Shown: positions 24,148 through 34,237 of the stretch, one piece after another
How positions within the stretch are numbered: the first letter of the stretch is position 1
Layout of the letters: the number at the start of each line of letters is the position of its first letter
Assembly: GCA_017303875.1 (NCBI GenBank)
Contig: JAFLBP010000023.1
Span: 36,942-100,941, forward strand
Length of the DNA: 64,000 nucleotides
Direction of reading: 5' to 3'
Source: Chitinophagales bacterium
GTDB taxonomy: Bacteria; Bacteroidota; Bacteroidia; Chitinophagales; Saprospiraceae
Notes under the pieces: generated by a model
The model's input: the letters and a program-made list of their open reading frames with translations, nothing else
What the model was told of the DNA's origin: nothing
Databases searched by the model: none
Program-made: the position numbers and the translations under genes

Positions 24148-26988
24148 ATGATTACAACTTATCAAGCTAAATACTACGCCTACGAGCTTTCCAAACGCGC
24201 CAACGCCGAATCGCCGGAAAAATTCGGCGCCACCTTAATGGATGCACAGGTCGAACTCAATCCACATCAGGTGGAGGCCGCGCTCTTTGCCTTTAAATCA
24301 CCTTTTTCAAAAGGCGCTATCCTGGCAGATGAAGTTGGCCTGGGCAAAACCATTGAAGCAGGCATTTTACTGAGCCAGCAATGGGCCGAACACAAAAGAC
24401 GTATCCTGATTATTTGTCCATCATCCTTACGCAAACAGTGGGTGAATGAACTGGCCGATAAATTTTACCTGCAATCGGAGGTTCTGGAAAGCAAATCGTT
24501 TAATCTGAAATACAAAAATGGCGCTAAAAACCCTTTTGATGACGGTAAAACCATCAAAATTTGCTCGTATCAATATGCTGCTAAAAAGGCGGAGTTCATT
24601 CAGTTGACTTCGTGGGATTTAGTCGTTTTGGACGAAGCCCATTACCTGCGCAACGTCCATAAAAACCCGGATAGCATTGCTGCCACCATCAGAAATGCTA
24701 TTAAAGACTATAAAAAAGTATTGCTTACCGCTACACCACTACAAAACTGCCTCGATGAATTATTTGGTCTGGCCGGATTTATTGACCAAACTATTTTTGG
24801 CGACCTGAAAACCTTCCGAAAGCGGTATGTTCATGGCGAAGGCGACCTCGCTGACTTAAAAGAAAAGATAAAACCTATTGTGCATCGTACCCTGCGACAG
24901 GATGTACGTGAGTTTGTGCCGTACCGCGAGCGTATCCCGATCACACAACGTTTTATACCTACTGAGGCCGAAAAACAGCTGTACAATAATGTGCTGGAAT
25001 ACCTTCGGGGCGACACCATTTATGCCTTGCCTCGCGCCCAAAGGCACCTGATGGAGTCCGTGATGTTCAAACTACTCGGCTCGTCGTCTTTTGCAATTGC
25101 CAAAACATTGGAAGCCCTTATCAAACGGCTCAATGCCTTGTTGGCCAACTCCAAAGTCCGTGAAGAGGAGATTATCGCCTGGTTTGAGGCAGAATATGAA
25201 AATTACGACGATGAAAAAGATGAACAGGAACTCACCGATGAAGCAGAAGACGAGCGTTGGGAAATAACTGCGCACGACAAACATTGCATTGAGCAGGAAA
25301 TTGCCCGACTTACGGAATACCTGATGCTCGCCAACAGTATTGAGCACAACGAAAAGGGCGAAAAACTTTTAGTGGCGCTGGAAACCGGTTTTGAAAAACT
25401 GCAAGCATTGGGCGCACACCAAAAAGCCCTCATTTTTACGGAGTCCACCCGCACTCAGCAATACCTTTTTGAGCGGCTTTCCAAAGAAAAATACCAGGGT
25501 AAAATTGTTCTGTTTAATGGCAATAACAACGATGCGCTTTCCGGCGATATCTACCAGAAATGGGTCAATGATAAAAACAACTACGGCAAACTAACCCATT
25601 CCAGAAATGTAGATATCCGAAATGCCCTCGTGGATGCTTTTAAAAGCGACGATTACCAGATCATGATCGCTACCGAGGCCGCCGCCGAAGGCATCAACCT
25701 GCAATTTTGTAGTATGGTGGTCAACTACGACCTGCCCTGGAACCCCCAACGCATTGAGCAGCGCATCGGGCGTTGCCACCGATACGGGCAATTGCACGAC
25801 GTGGTAGTTGTCAATTTTCTCAACAGCGACAACGAAGTCGAAAATCGCGTTTTTCAACTCCTGGAACAAAAATACAACCTGTTTCAAGGCGTTTTCGGCG
25901 CTTCCGACCACGTATTAGGCAGTATTGAAAATGGCGTAGACTTTGAAAAACGCATGATCGAAGCCTACAAAAAATGCCGCACCAAGGCCGAAATTGACGC
26001 TTATTTCAAAGCATTGGAAGAAGAATTCAAAGACGCCATTGACCAGCGGATCAAAGAGGTGCAAAGTATACTCTTCGAAAATTTTGAAGGCAGTGTCATC
26101 AATAAACTCCGCATCACCTATTCCGAAACCAAAACTTTCCTGGAAAAATTTGAAAAATGGCTCTGGGAAATCACCCGCTTTTACCTGCATAATTTAGCCA
26201 CTTTTGAACCCGAAGACTTTACCTTTACCCTCAGCGCAACAGGTGAACGCTATACGCTTAACAAAAAACGAACCGACGCCAAGCATTACCGACTGCAAAG
26301 CAACGTGGCCCAAAACTTGCTGGCCAAAGCCAGGGAAGAACCAACGGAAAAAGCCCATCTTATCTTCGACCTCGCTTCTTCGCCCATGCGCTACCGCGAA
26401 CTGGAACAACTGCGCGGCAAAAAAGGGCTGCTTAAAATCAGCAACTTAGCCGTCCACTCCGATATTGAACAACACGATACCCTAATTTTATCGGGCATCA
26501 CCGCCGATAAAACACCTATCTCCGAACAACACTTGCGCGACCTGTTCAACCTCAACGCCCAAGCCGACGCATTTGTCAAAATGGATTTGGAACCCTTAGA
26601 AAAAGAACACCAGAAAACCAAAAAACAAAAATTAGACTACTTGGAAAAAACTGATGCTGCCTTTATGCAGCGCGAGTTCACCAAGTTCGAAAATTGGGCC
26701 GATGATAAAATTCGCGCCCTCGAAATTGAAATGAAGGAAGAACGGCTGAAAGTAAAGGACCTGGAACGCGAACAACACCGCGAAAATATCCTCGCCGAGG
26801 AACTGCTCGCCGTCCAGGAAAAAATAGCAAAAGTCAAACGCAAAATCAAAAAACTCCGCCAGGAAATCTTTGAACGTGAAGATGAAATCAACGACCAGCG
26901 CGACGCCATGATTGCCGACGCCAAAAGCAAACTCACCCGAACCATCGAAGAACAAGAACTGTTTACCGTCTCTTTTGAAATCATCTGA
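24148..26988 (+). CDS. SNF2-family DEAH helicase of a defence operon (DISARM DrmD-like)
   Basis: A 946-residue superfamily 2 ATPase. Residues about 40-300 hold the SNF2 N-terminal lobe: ADEVGLGKT (Walker A, Lys67), DEAH (162-165) and LLTATPLQN. The C-terminal helicase lobe ends with motif VI QRIGRCHRYGQ (538-548). An acidic insert (YDDEKDEQELTDEAEDE) lies near 350-370 and a charged coiled coil occupies about 800-930. Members are the helicase partner in DISARM class 1 and in several methylase-linked loci, where they are thought to translocate on or scan foreign DNA. I start at 24148, where family-like sequence (MITTYQAKYYAYEL) begins; ATG 24115 would add 11 residues and be nearly leaderless. 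One base separates it from the methyltransferase. Confidence 0.92.
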   Translation: MITTYQAKYYAYELSKRANAESPEKFGATLMDAQVELNPHQVEAALFAFKSPFSKGAILADEVGLGKTIEAGILLSQQWAEHKRRILIICPSSLRKQWVNELADKFYLQSEVLESKSFNLKYKNGAKNPFDDGKTIKICSYQYAAKKAEFIQLTSWDLVVLDEAHYLRNVHKNPDSIAATIRNAIKDYKKVLLTATPLQNCLDELFGLAGFIDQTIFGDLKTFRKRYVHGEGDLADLKEKIKPIVHRTLRQDVREFVPYRERIPITQRFIPTEAEKQLYNNVLEYLRGDTIYALPRAQRHLMESVMFKLLGSSSFAIAKTLEALIKRLNALLANSKVREEEIIAWFEAEYENYDDEKDEQELTDEAEDERWEITAHDKHCIEQEIARLTEYLMLANSIEHNEKGEKLLVALETGFEKLQALGAHQKALIFTESTRTQQYLFERLSKEKYQGKIVLFNGNNNDALSGDIYQKWVNDKNNYGKLTHSRNVDIRNALVDAFKSDDYQIMIATEAAAEGINLQFCSMVVNYDLPWNPQRIEQRIGRCHRYGQLHDVVVVNFLNSDNEVENRVFQLLEQKYNLFQGVFGASDHVLGSIENGVDFEKRMIEAYKKCRTKAEIDAYFKALEEEFKDAIDQRIKEVQSILFENFEGSVINKLRITYSETKTFLEKFEKWLWEITRFYLHNLATFEPEDFTFTLSATGERYTLNKKRTDAKHYRLQSNVAQNLLAKAREEPTEKAHLIFDLASSPMRYRELEQLRGKKGLLKISNLAVHSDIEQHDTLILSGITADKTPISEQHLRDLFNLNAQADAFVKMDLEPLEKEHQKTKKQKLDYLEKTDAAFMQREFTKFENWADDKIRALEIEMKEERLKVKDLEREQHRENILAEELLAVQEKIAKVKRKIKKLRQEIFEREDEINDQRDAMIADAKSKLTRTIEEQELFTVSFEII

Positions 26989-26989
26989 T

Positions 26990-29900
26990 ATGAACCACTA
27001 CGAACAACTTAAAAGTGTTCTCAACGATATATTCGAACTCAACAAAGCCGATCTCGACTTTGGCATCTACCGCATCATCAACCAAAAACGCAAACAGGTT
27101 AATGCCTTTATCGAACAGCAACTGCCACTCGATATCAAAGAAGCCCTGAGCAATACGCAACCCGCCAGCCAGGTGGAATTGGAACAGGAACTCAAACAAC
27201 TCAAAAAAAGCCTCGAAGAACTCGATATAGTGGCCGAGGAAAACCCCAAATACCTCGCCAAACTGGAACAACTCAAAGCCGCCGGCAACTCCGACGCGCT
27301 CGAACAAGACGTATTCTCCCACCTCGCCAATTTCTTCCGGCGCTACTACAAAGACGGCGATTTTATTTCCATGCGCCGCTACAAAAAAGACGTCTATGCC
27401 ATCCCCTACGAAGGCGAAGAAGTAAAACTGCACTGGGCCAACCACGACCAGTATTACATCAAATCCAGCGAAAATTTCAAAAATTACAGTTTTAAACTGC
27501 CCGATGGCCCCAAAATTACCTTCCAACTCAAAGAAGCCAATACCGAACAAAACAACAACAAAACCCAGGGCGACGCCGAACGCCGCTTCGCACTCTACAC
27601 CGAACAACCCGTGGAAAACACCGAAGGCGAACTGTTCATCAACTTCGTGTACGAACCCTTCCCCAAAGCCACCAAACAGGATGCCCTGCTGAGCGAAGCC
27701 CTGCAAGTACTCACCGAAACCATTCCCGCCGAGTTTCGCGGCGTGTTCATGCTGCAACCCACCGAAAAAAACAAGGAACGCACCCTGCTGGAAAAACACC
27801 TGACGGATTACGTGTCGCGCAACAGCTTCGACTACTTTATCCACAAAGACCTCGGCGGATTCCTGCGCCGCGAATTAGACTTTTATATCAAAAATGAAGT
27901 CCTGTACATTGACGATATCAACGACCGCGAACCCGCGTTTTTTGTGGCCCAACTCGGTAAGGTAAAAGCCCTGAAAGCCGTGGCTTCTAAAATTATTGAA
28001 TTCCTGGCCCAAATCGAAAACTTCCAGAAAAAACTCTGGCTCAAAAAGAAATTTGTGCTCCGCACGGATTATTGTATTACCCTCGACCGCATTGACGCAA
28101 AATTCTACCCCGAAATATTTGACAATAAAACCCAATTGGAAGCCTGGAAATCGCTCTACGGCGTGGAGATCGCCAACGCCGAACAATTGGTTTTTGAACC
28201 CTTTTTGGTGCTCGACACGCAGTTTTTCTCCGAAGATTTTAAAGATCGCCTGCTGTATGAATTTAAAGATTTAGATGCCGAAACCGATGGCTTACTGATG
28301 AATTCGGAGAATTTTCAGGCGTTGGGATTGTTGCAGGAGAAGTATGAAGATAAATTACAGTCAATATATATTGACCCTCCATATAATACTGATGCATCCT
28401 CAATAATTTACAAAAATGACTATAAAGATTCTTCTTGGCTTTCTTTGATGGAAAACAGACTTCAATTATCCAAGTCACTACTTTCAGATGAAGGGCTGAT
28501 TGCTATTGCAATAGATGATGTAGAGGTTTCACAATTAAGGATGCTTTTATCAAAAATCTTTGAAAAAGAAATTGGAATTGCTGTTGTCAGATCGAATCCG
28601 CAAAGCCGTAAAGCAAAAGGAAAATTTTCTCCAGTCCATGAGTATGGTTTATTCTATTCAAAGGACAGAAATGGAGTCCCATTTTCAATTGGTCACGATG
28701 AAAATAAACCTGTTAGATACCCGAAAGAGGATGAAATAGGGAAGTATGCTTGGATGACTTTTATAAGAGCTGGAAGTAATGATTTGCGTAGTGATCGCCC
28801 AAAGTTATTCTACCCTATTGTAGTAACAAATGAGAATTCTATCAGAATTCCGGATTTGATCTGGGATGCTGATAGAAATGAATATATGGTAAATGAAGAA
28901 ATTAAGGAGAATGAAGTGCTAGTTTATCCTGTAAAAAACATAGACGGAGTTAAAGTTGAAAAAAGATGGCAAAGGGGGCACCTCAGAGTGAAGGAGGAGT
29001 TAAGTGAGTATCGTGTCAGAAGGGATTTAGACGGTTCAATATCAATAGATTTTAAAACTAGAATGGATGAGGAAGCATTACCAGTAACATGGTGGGATGT
29101 AAAGGAGTACGCATCAGCGAACTATGGGGCATCTGAGTTGAAAAATATATTTAGGGAGAGTAAATTTAATTTTCCTAAAGCAAAAAAATTAGTTATTGAT
29201 AGTCTCCTAGCTTCAGGCATGGGACAAAAAAATGTGACCACACTCGACTACTTCGCCGGTTCCGGCACCACTGGTCACGCCGTTATCAAACTTAACCGCG
29301 AAGACGGGGGGCGACGCAAGTATATTCTGGTGGAGATGGGGCAGTATTTCAACACTGTTACCAAACCCCGCATCCAAAAAGTCATCTACACCGACAACTG
29401 GAAAAACGGCCAGCCCCAGGACAAGGGCGGCATCTCACAAATGGTAAAGTACCAGATGTTGGAAAGTTACGAAGATACCCTCAACAACCTGCAACTGCAA
29501 GCGCCCTCCGAACAGGGGTTGCTGGAGTTCAGCCCGCGCGCGCAGGAAGAATACCTGTTGCAATACATGCTCGACATCGAGAGCCGCGAGCATTTGGTGA
29601 ACCTGAGCATGTTCCGCAAACCCTTCGATTACCAACTCAACGTGACCGAAAACAACGAACTCCGGCCCGTCAAGGTGGATCTGGTGGAGACGTTTAACTA
29701 CCTCATCGGGCTGCACGTACAGCAGGTGCAACGGGTAAAAGGGATAAAAGTAGTGGAAGGTGTCACCCGCACGGGCGTAAGAACCTTGGTCATCTGGCGG
29801 GACTTAGACACCACCACGCAAGAGGAAGTGGCCAAACTCGTCCGTCGGTTCTACGACGGTACGCGCACCAGGGAGTTTCAACAAATCTTTATCAACGGCG

Positions 29901-30001
29901 ACCACCATTTGGAAAACCTGCGGGTGGCGGGCGATCAGTTCAAAATCAAGTTGATCGAAGAGACTTTTTTCAAAAAAATGTTTGACGAAACCGACTTGTA
30001 A
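26990..30001 (+). CDS. Large beta-class adenine-specific DNA methyltransferase (type III Mod-like)
   Basis: A 1003-residue N6-adenine methyltransferase. Catalytic motif IV DPPYNTD is at 462-465 and the SAM-binding motif DYFAGSGTTGHA at 753-764, the order (IV, recognition region, I) of the beta class used by type III Mod. About 290 residues between them form the target-recognition region. The first 440 residues are an extra domain with coiled-coil character (QVELEQELKQLKKSLEELD near 60-80) not found in short Mod proteins; the last 170 are also family-specific. The gene is about 52% GC at both ends but AT-rich (27-33% in two 60-base samples) from about 28330 to 29235, exactly over the catalytic and recognition region. 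It probably marks self DNA for the Res-like nuclease encoded downstream. Confidence 0.92.
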   Translation: MNHYEQLKSVLNDIFELNKADLDFGIYRIINQKRKQVNAFIEQQLPLDIKEALSNTQPASQVELEQELKQLKKSLEELDIVAEENPKYLAKLEQLKAAGNSDALEQDVFSHLANFFRRYYKDGDFISMRRYKKDVYAIPYEGEEVKLHWANHDQYYIKSSENFKNYSFKLPDGPKITFQLKEANTEQNNNKTQGDAERRFALYTEQPVENTEGELFINFVYEPFPKATKQDALLSEALQVLTETIPAEFRGVFMLQPTEKNKERTLLEKHLTDYVSRNSFDYFIHKDLGGFLRRELDFYIKNEVLYIDDINDREPAFFVAQLGKVKALKAVASKIIEFLAQIENFQKKLWLKKKFVLRTDYCITLDRIDAKFYPEIFDNKTQLEAWKSLYGVEIANAEQLVFEPFLVLDTQFFSEDFKDRLLYEFKDLDAETDGLLMNSENFQALGLLQEKYEDKLQSIYIDPPYNTDASSIIYKNDYKDSSWLSLMENRLQLSKSLLSDEGLIAIAIDDVEVSQLRMLLSKIFEKEIGIAVVRSNPQSRKAKGKFSPVHEYGLFYSKDRNGVPFSIGHDENKPVRYPKEDEIGKYAWMTFIRAGSNDLRSDRPKLFYPIVVTNENSIRIPDLIWDADRNEYMVNEEIKENEVLVYPVKNIDGVKVEKRWQRGHLRVKEELSEYRVRRDLDGSISIDFKTRMDEEALPVTWWDVKEYASANYGASELKNIFRESKFNFPKAKKLVIDSLLASGMGQKNVTTLDYFAGSGTTGHAVIKLNREDGGRRKYILVEMGQYFNTVTKPRIQKVIYTDNWKNGQPQDKGGISQMVKYQMLESYEDTLNNLQLQAPSEQGLLEFSPRAQEEYLLQYMLDIESREHLVNLSMFRKPFDYQLNVTENNELRPVKVDLVETFNYLIGLHVQQVQRVKGIKVVEGVTRTGVRTLVIWRDLDTTTQEEVAKLVRRFYDGTRTREFQQIFINGDHHLENLRVAGDQFKIKLIEETFFKKMFDETDL
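28330..29235 (+). other. AT-rich recognition-domain block inside the methyltransferase gene
   Basis: Counted G+C: 16/60 at 28381-28440 and 20/60 at 28861-28920, against 31/60 at 27901-27960 and 32/60 at 29461-29520. The change is abrupt on both sides and frame is kept. It starts just before motif IV and stops just before motif I, so it replaces the specificity-determining part as a unit. Confidence 0.75.
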
Positions 30002-30009
30002 ACGGCGCC

Positions 30010-30993
30010 ATGAAATCGGTAAAAAACATTCTTTTATTCCATGCGGCTGCCGACCATCAGGTGTCGGTGCATTTTCATCTGGGCACTTTTTGGCTCACGC
30101 AAAAGGCGATGGCCTTGTTGTTTGGCGTAGACCGAACGGTAATTACCAAACATATCAAGCATGTATTTGCGTCCGGCGAATTGGACGAGTCTTCAGTATG
30201 TGCAAAAATTGCACATACTGCCGAAGACGGCAAAAACTACCAAACGCAGTTCTACCGGCTGGAAGCCGTTTTGGCCGTTGGCTACCGCGTCAACTCCGTG
30301 CAGGCCACTGATTTCAGGAAATGGGCGACTCAAACGCTGAACGAATTCATCATCAAAGGTTTTGTACTCGACGATGAGCGATTAAAACAGGGCAAACACC
30401 TGGGGCAGGACTATTTTGACGAACTCTTGGAGCGCATCCGCGAGATTCGCGCCAGTGAGCGGCGTTTTTACCAAAAAATCACTGATTTATACGCCCTTAG
30501 CACCGATTACGACAAAAACAGCCAGCAAACGAAGGCTTTTTTCGCTGCGGTGCAAAACAAACTGCATTGGGCCATCACCGGGCGAACAGCGGCAGAAATC
30601 ATCTACGCCGAGGCCGATGCCAATAAATTGTACATGGGCCTCACGACCTGGAAAGATGCCCCGGACGGAAAAATCCAGAAAAGCGACGTGACGGTGGCTA
30701 AAAATTACCTGTCACAGCAGCATATCGCCGAGTTGAACCGCATCGTGTCGGCCTATCTGGATCTGGCGGAGAACAACGCCCAGCGCGGCATGGCTTTCAA
30801 TATGCAGCAATGGTCCAGGTTTCTGGACGGTTTTCTGGAGCTGTCCAACTATCCCATTTTACAGGACAAAGGCAGGGTGACAATGCTGGAGGCCAAACTG
30901 AAAGCCGAAGGTGAATTTGAAAAATACCGGGTCATTCAGGATAGGGACTACGAGAGTGATTTTGATAAACTCCTCAACGACACAAAGCAATAA
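30010..30993 (+). CDS. RhuM-family (virulence RhuM) protein
   Basis: A 327-residue protein of the RhuM family (named from Salmonella pathogenicity island 3; biochemical function not established). The first 110 residues resemble a KilA-N/Bro-like DNA-binding region: LTQKAMALLFGVDRTVITKHIKHV looks like a helix-turn-helix, followed by the family signature YRLEAVLAVGYRVNS..TDFRKWAT. The C-terminal half is helical with no catalytic motif I can name. It starts 8 bases after the methyltransferase stop, and its stop TAA shares its last A with the ATG of the next gene (TAATG), a sign of coupled translation. RhuM genes often sit inside restriction-modification loci; a regulatory or DNA-binding role in the system is inference. 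Confidence 0.88.
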   Translation: MKSVKNILLFHAAADHQVSVHFHLGTFWLTQKAMALLFGVDRTVITKHIKHVFASGELDESSVCAKIAHTAEDGKNYQTQFYRLEAVLAVGYRVNSVQATDFRKWATQTLNEFIIKGFVLDDERLKQGKHLGQDYFDELLERIREIRASERRFYQKITDLYALSTDYDKNSQQTKAFFAAVQNKLHWAITGRTAAEIIYAEADANKLYMGLTTWKDAPDGKIQKSDVTVAKNYLSQQHIAELNRIVSAYLDLAENNAQRGMAFNMQQWSRFLDGFLELSNYPILQDKGRVTMLEAKLKAEGEFEKYRVIQDRDYESDFDKLLNDTKQ

Positions 30994-33900
30994 TGGCTAA
31001 TTTTCACGATAAAATCGTACTCAATAAATATGTATTGTCGCTCTTTGGCATTGACGCTATTGGGGCAAAAATCCTGTCTAAAAACGGGATGGAAGTATTC
31101 CGGGAACTCAAACTATCGAACAGCGAAGGGTATACCGAAGAAGGCAACACCCGGTTTTTGTCGCAACTCAAGGCGCACCTCTACCTCACCGAACACCTCA
31201 CAGAGGCCATGCTCCAGCAATACGATGAGAACATTGTGCGCTACACGCGGGAAATATCCGAGGGGCGCGAAGACTTAGTCGTGTGGAAGTATTTTCAGTA
31301 TTTATCCTTGTTGTTCACCGAAATCTATTTGGATAAGTTTTTTGGCAACAAGAAGCAATTGCAGCACGATCTGAACCAATTTGTACGGGAATTTAACGAA
31401 AGCCAGGTAGATAAGGCTCAAAAAGTGAAACTTGCCAAGGGCGAAACGTTACATCAGGTGAAACCCTTCAAGGATAGCGATTTGAATAAACTGGCTTTTT
31501 GGAACGCCACGGGCAGCGGTAAAACCCTGTTGATGCACCTCAACATCAAGCAGTACCTGCACTGTGCGCAAAAGCACGGCAAAGCGCACGGCAGCAAAAT
31601 CCTGCTCATCACGCCAAATGAGCCACTTTCAAGGCAACACCTGCTGGATTTTCAGTTGTCGGGTATTCCGGCCAACATTTTTTCCAAAAACCAGTCGGGT
31701 ATGTTTTCTGGTCGGGAAGTGGAAATTATCGAAGTGTCCAAGCTCTCCGAAGAAAGCCGCGACAAAACCGTGGCGGTGGACAGTTTTGAGTCGCACAACT
31801 TGGTTTTGGTAGATGAGGGGCACGGCGGTATGAGCGGCGAGCAGTGGAAGAAATTTCGGGATCAGCTCAGTACCACCGGTTTTGCTTTTGAGTACTCCGC
31901 TACTTTCGGGCAGGCCATTAGTGCGGCCGCCAAGGGTAAAAAAGAAGAGTTGACTCAGGAGTACGCCAAGAGCATCCTGTTCGATTATTCTTATAAATAT
32001 TTTTATGAGGACGGCTACGGCAAAGATTACCGCATCCTCAACCTTAAAGACGATAATGTTGATTTCAAAAAGAAATACCTGACGGCCAATTTGTTGTCGT
32101 ATTACCAGCAGTTGTTGTTGTTCAAGGACAAGGCGCATATTGCCACGCAATTCAGGTTATTCAAGCCGCTTTGGGTATTTGTGGGCAGCAGTGTCAATGC
32201 GGTGCGCAAAGAAGAAGGAAAGGATACTTCCGACGTATTGGATATTGTACATTTTCTATCCGATTTCCTTAAGAACAAAGCCGAATACACCGAGTATATT
32301 CGCCTGATTTTGAACAACAAAGCCGGATTGTTGGATGCTAAAGGTTATTCTATTTTTGAAGGCAGTTTTAATTATCTGGATGCATTGGAATGGAGTGCCG
32401 AGGCGATATTCGAGGGCATCAACAAAGATGTTTTTCACAACCAGACACCTGGCGCGAATTTGTATTTGGACAATCTGAAGGGCGCGTCGGGCGAGTTGGG
32501 CCTGCGCGTGGGCGACACCGATCGCTACTTTGGCGTCATCAATGTGGGCGATGAGAAGAAACTGCATGATTTGGCCCTTTCCAATGGGATTATGGGGAAA
32601 GATCAGGACTTTTCCGAGTCGCTTTTTGGGCAAATTAATTTAGCCCAGCCCAAATACGACATCAATATGCTCATTGGTTCCAAGAAGTTTTCCGAAGGCT
32701 GGTCTTCCTGGCGGGTTAGTGCTATGGGCTTAATGAACATTGGTAAGTCGGAAGGCTCCCAGATCATTCAGTTATTTGGCCGGGGCGTTCGTTTGCAGGG
32801 CTATCAGTTTAGTTTGAAGCGATCTCAGGGCCTGGATGAATTTCAAAAACCGGACAACATCAGGGCAGTACGCCAATACCTCCGCCCGCTGGAAACCCTT
32901 CAGGTATTTGGCGTAAAAGCCAATTATATGGAGCAGTTTAAAAAGTTGTTGGAAGAAGAAGGACTGCCTGCGAATACGGGAGATTGGGTGACTATTACCA
33001 TTCCTACGCAAAACAAAGCAGATATCGTTGCCGCTGATCTGAAACTGATTCAGGTACAAGAAAATGAAGATTTTAGAAAAAAGGAGTTACTCCGCTTAAA
33101 GCTTGATACGACAGCATTTCAGAACAGGCAGGTAGAAATAGACTGGTATCCGAAAATAGACAGTCTGGAGAGTGCCCGACAGCGCAAAGTGGAGTTGAAC
33201 AAAGATATATGTTACCTGGAATCAACACATTTGTCGTGGATTGATTGGGCGAAAGTATATCTTGAATTGCAGCGCTTTAAATCAGACAAAGGCTTTTACA
33301 ACCTCGAAATAAGCCTGGATACGCTTAAATCCATTCTTCAAAGCAATGCCTGGTATCGCATTTACATCCCAAAGGATAAAATGGCTTTCGGGTCGTTTAA
33401 AAATGTTTTGGTATGGCAGGAGTTAGCCTTGGTCTTGTTAAAAAAATACATAGAGCAGTTCTATTTGTATCATAAGAACAAGTTTAATGCCGAGCATATT
33501 GAAACCAGAAATTTGTTGCCAACAGACGAAAACCTGATTTTGGAATACGATGTTCGCGTGAACAAGAACGAGGAAGTAGCGGAAATTGAGGAAAGGTTTA
33601 TTCGATTAAAGCAGGTGTTCTCTGAAGACGCATTCAAAGTACTTCAAATCGCTACACAAATTGAGGCATTTGACCACCTGGTGCATTTGTACAAACCCCT
33701 GATATATGTCGGTAAAGGTTATGCAGACAGGGTACAGGTTTTTCCGCTTGCATTGAATGATGCAGAATACCAATTTATGAAAGACTTTGAGTCGGTGATT
33801 GCAAAAGAGCAAGCAGCGCATGGGATCGCAGAAGTTTTTTTATTGCGAAATCAGAGTAAAAAAGGAATTGGTTTCTTTGCGGAGGGTAATAATTTTTACC

Positions 33901-34220
33901 CCGACTTTATTTTATGGTTGAAAAAGGGGCAGCAGCAGTACCTTACTTTTATTGACCCAAAAGGCATACGGAACTCCAAAGGGATTAACGATCCTAAAAT
34001 TCAGTTTTTTAGGTTTTTGTCGGAGCGCGTTCAGCCACAAGTGGCTGCCTCGGGTCTGGTGCTCAATGCTTTTATCATTTCTAATACCAAATGGTTGGAA
34101 GTGAACTGGAAAGGCACCCTGACTATTGACGATTTTAACCGGAATCATGTATATTTTCAGGAAGATCAGCGCACCATTTACATTGCGCAAATGCTCAAAG
34201 ATATGCTCACAAATAATTAA
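30993..34220 (+). CDS. Type III Res-like DEAD/DEAH helicase-nuclease
   Basis: A 1075-residue restriction-type helicase. Walker A is NATGSGKT (171-178, Lys177), motif II DEGHGG (274-279), and SAT near 301; a motif VI-like QLFGRGVR lies near 597. Near the C-terminus YPDFILW (Asp971) and FIDPKG (Asp988, Lys990) fit the PD-(D/E)xK nuclease found at the end of type III Res subunits, with 16 residues between the first and second acidic residue. Both activities look intact. As Res, it should translocate on or cleave DNA lacking the methylation made by its Mod partner, but here the two genes are split by rhuM and preceded by a second helicase. Starts by TAATG overlap with rhuM. Confidence 0.9.
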   Translation: MANFHDKIVLNKYVLSLFGIDAIGAKILSKNGMEVFRELKLSNSEGYTEEGNTRFLSQLKAHLYLTEHLTEAMLQQYDENIVRYTREISEGREDLVVWKYFQYLSLLFTEIYLDKFFGNKKQLQHDLNQFVREFNESQVDKAQKVKLAKGETLHQVKPFKDSDLNKLAFWNATGSGKTLLMHLNIKQYLHCAQKHGKAHGSKILLITPNEPLSRQHLLDFQLSGIPANIFSKNQSGMFSGREVEIIEVSKLSEESRDKTVAVDSFESHNLVLVDEGHGGMSGEQWKKFRDQLSTTGFAFEYSATFGQAISAAAKGKKEELTQEYAKSILFDYSYKYFYEDGYGKDYRILNLKDDNVDFKKKYLTANLLSYYQQLLLFKDKAHIATQFRLFKPLWVFVGSSVNAVRKEEGKDTSDVLDIVHFLSDFLKNKAEYTEYIRLILNNKAGLLDAKGYSIFEGSFNYLDALEWSAEAIFEGINKDVFHNQTPGANLYLDNLKGASGELGLRVGDTDRYFGVINVGDEKKLHDLALSNGIMGKDQDFSESLFGQINLAQPKYDINMLIGSKKFSEGWSSWRVSAMGLMNIGKSEGSQIIQLFGRGVRLQGYQFSLKRSQGLDEFQKPDNIRAVRQYLRPLETLQVFGVKANYMEQFKKLLEEEGLPANTGDWVTITIPTQNKADIVAADLKLIQVQENEDFRKKELLRLKLDTTAFQNRQVEIDWYPKIDSLESARQRKVELNKDICYLESTHLSWIDWAKVYLELQRFKSDKGFYNLEISLDTLKSILQSNAWYRIYIPKDKMAFGSFKNVLVWQELALVLLKKYIEQFYLYHKNKFNAEHIETRNLLPTDENLILEYDVRVNKNEEVAEIEERFIRLKQVFSEDAFKVLQIATQIEAFDHLVHLYKPLIYVGKGYADRVQVFPLALNDAEYQFMKDFESVIAKEQAAHGIAEVFLLRNQSKKGIGFFAEGNNFYPDFILWLKKGQQQYLTFIDPKGIRNSKGINDPKIQFFRFLSERVQPQVAASGLVLNAFIISNTKWLEVNWKGTLTIDDFNRNHVYFQEDQRTIYIAQMLKDMLTNN

Positions 34221-34237
34221 CGCTAAATATACCACCC

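Noticed and set aside
24148..34220. Complete DISARM system
   Set aside because: SNF2 helicase and adenine methylase are present, but no DrmA, DrmB (DUF1998) or PLD-type DrmC gene is in or next to the operon; the phospholipase-like protein at 12495 is a secreted T9SS protein 10 kb away.
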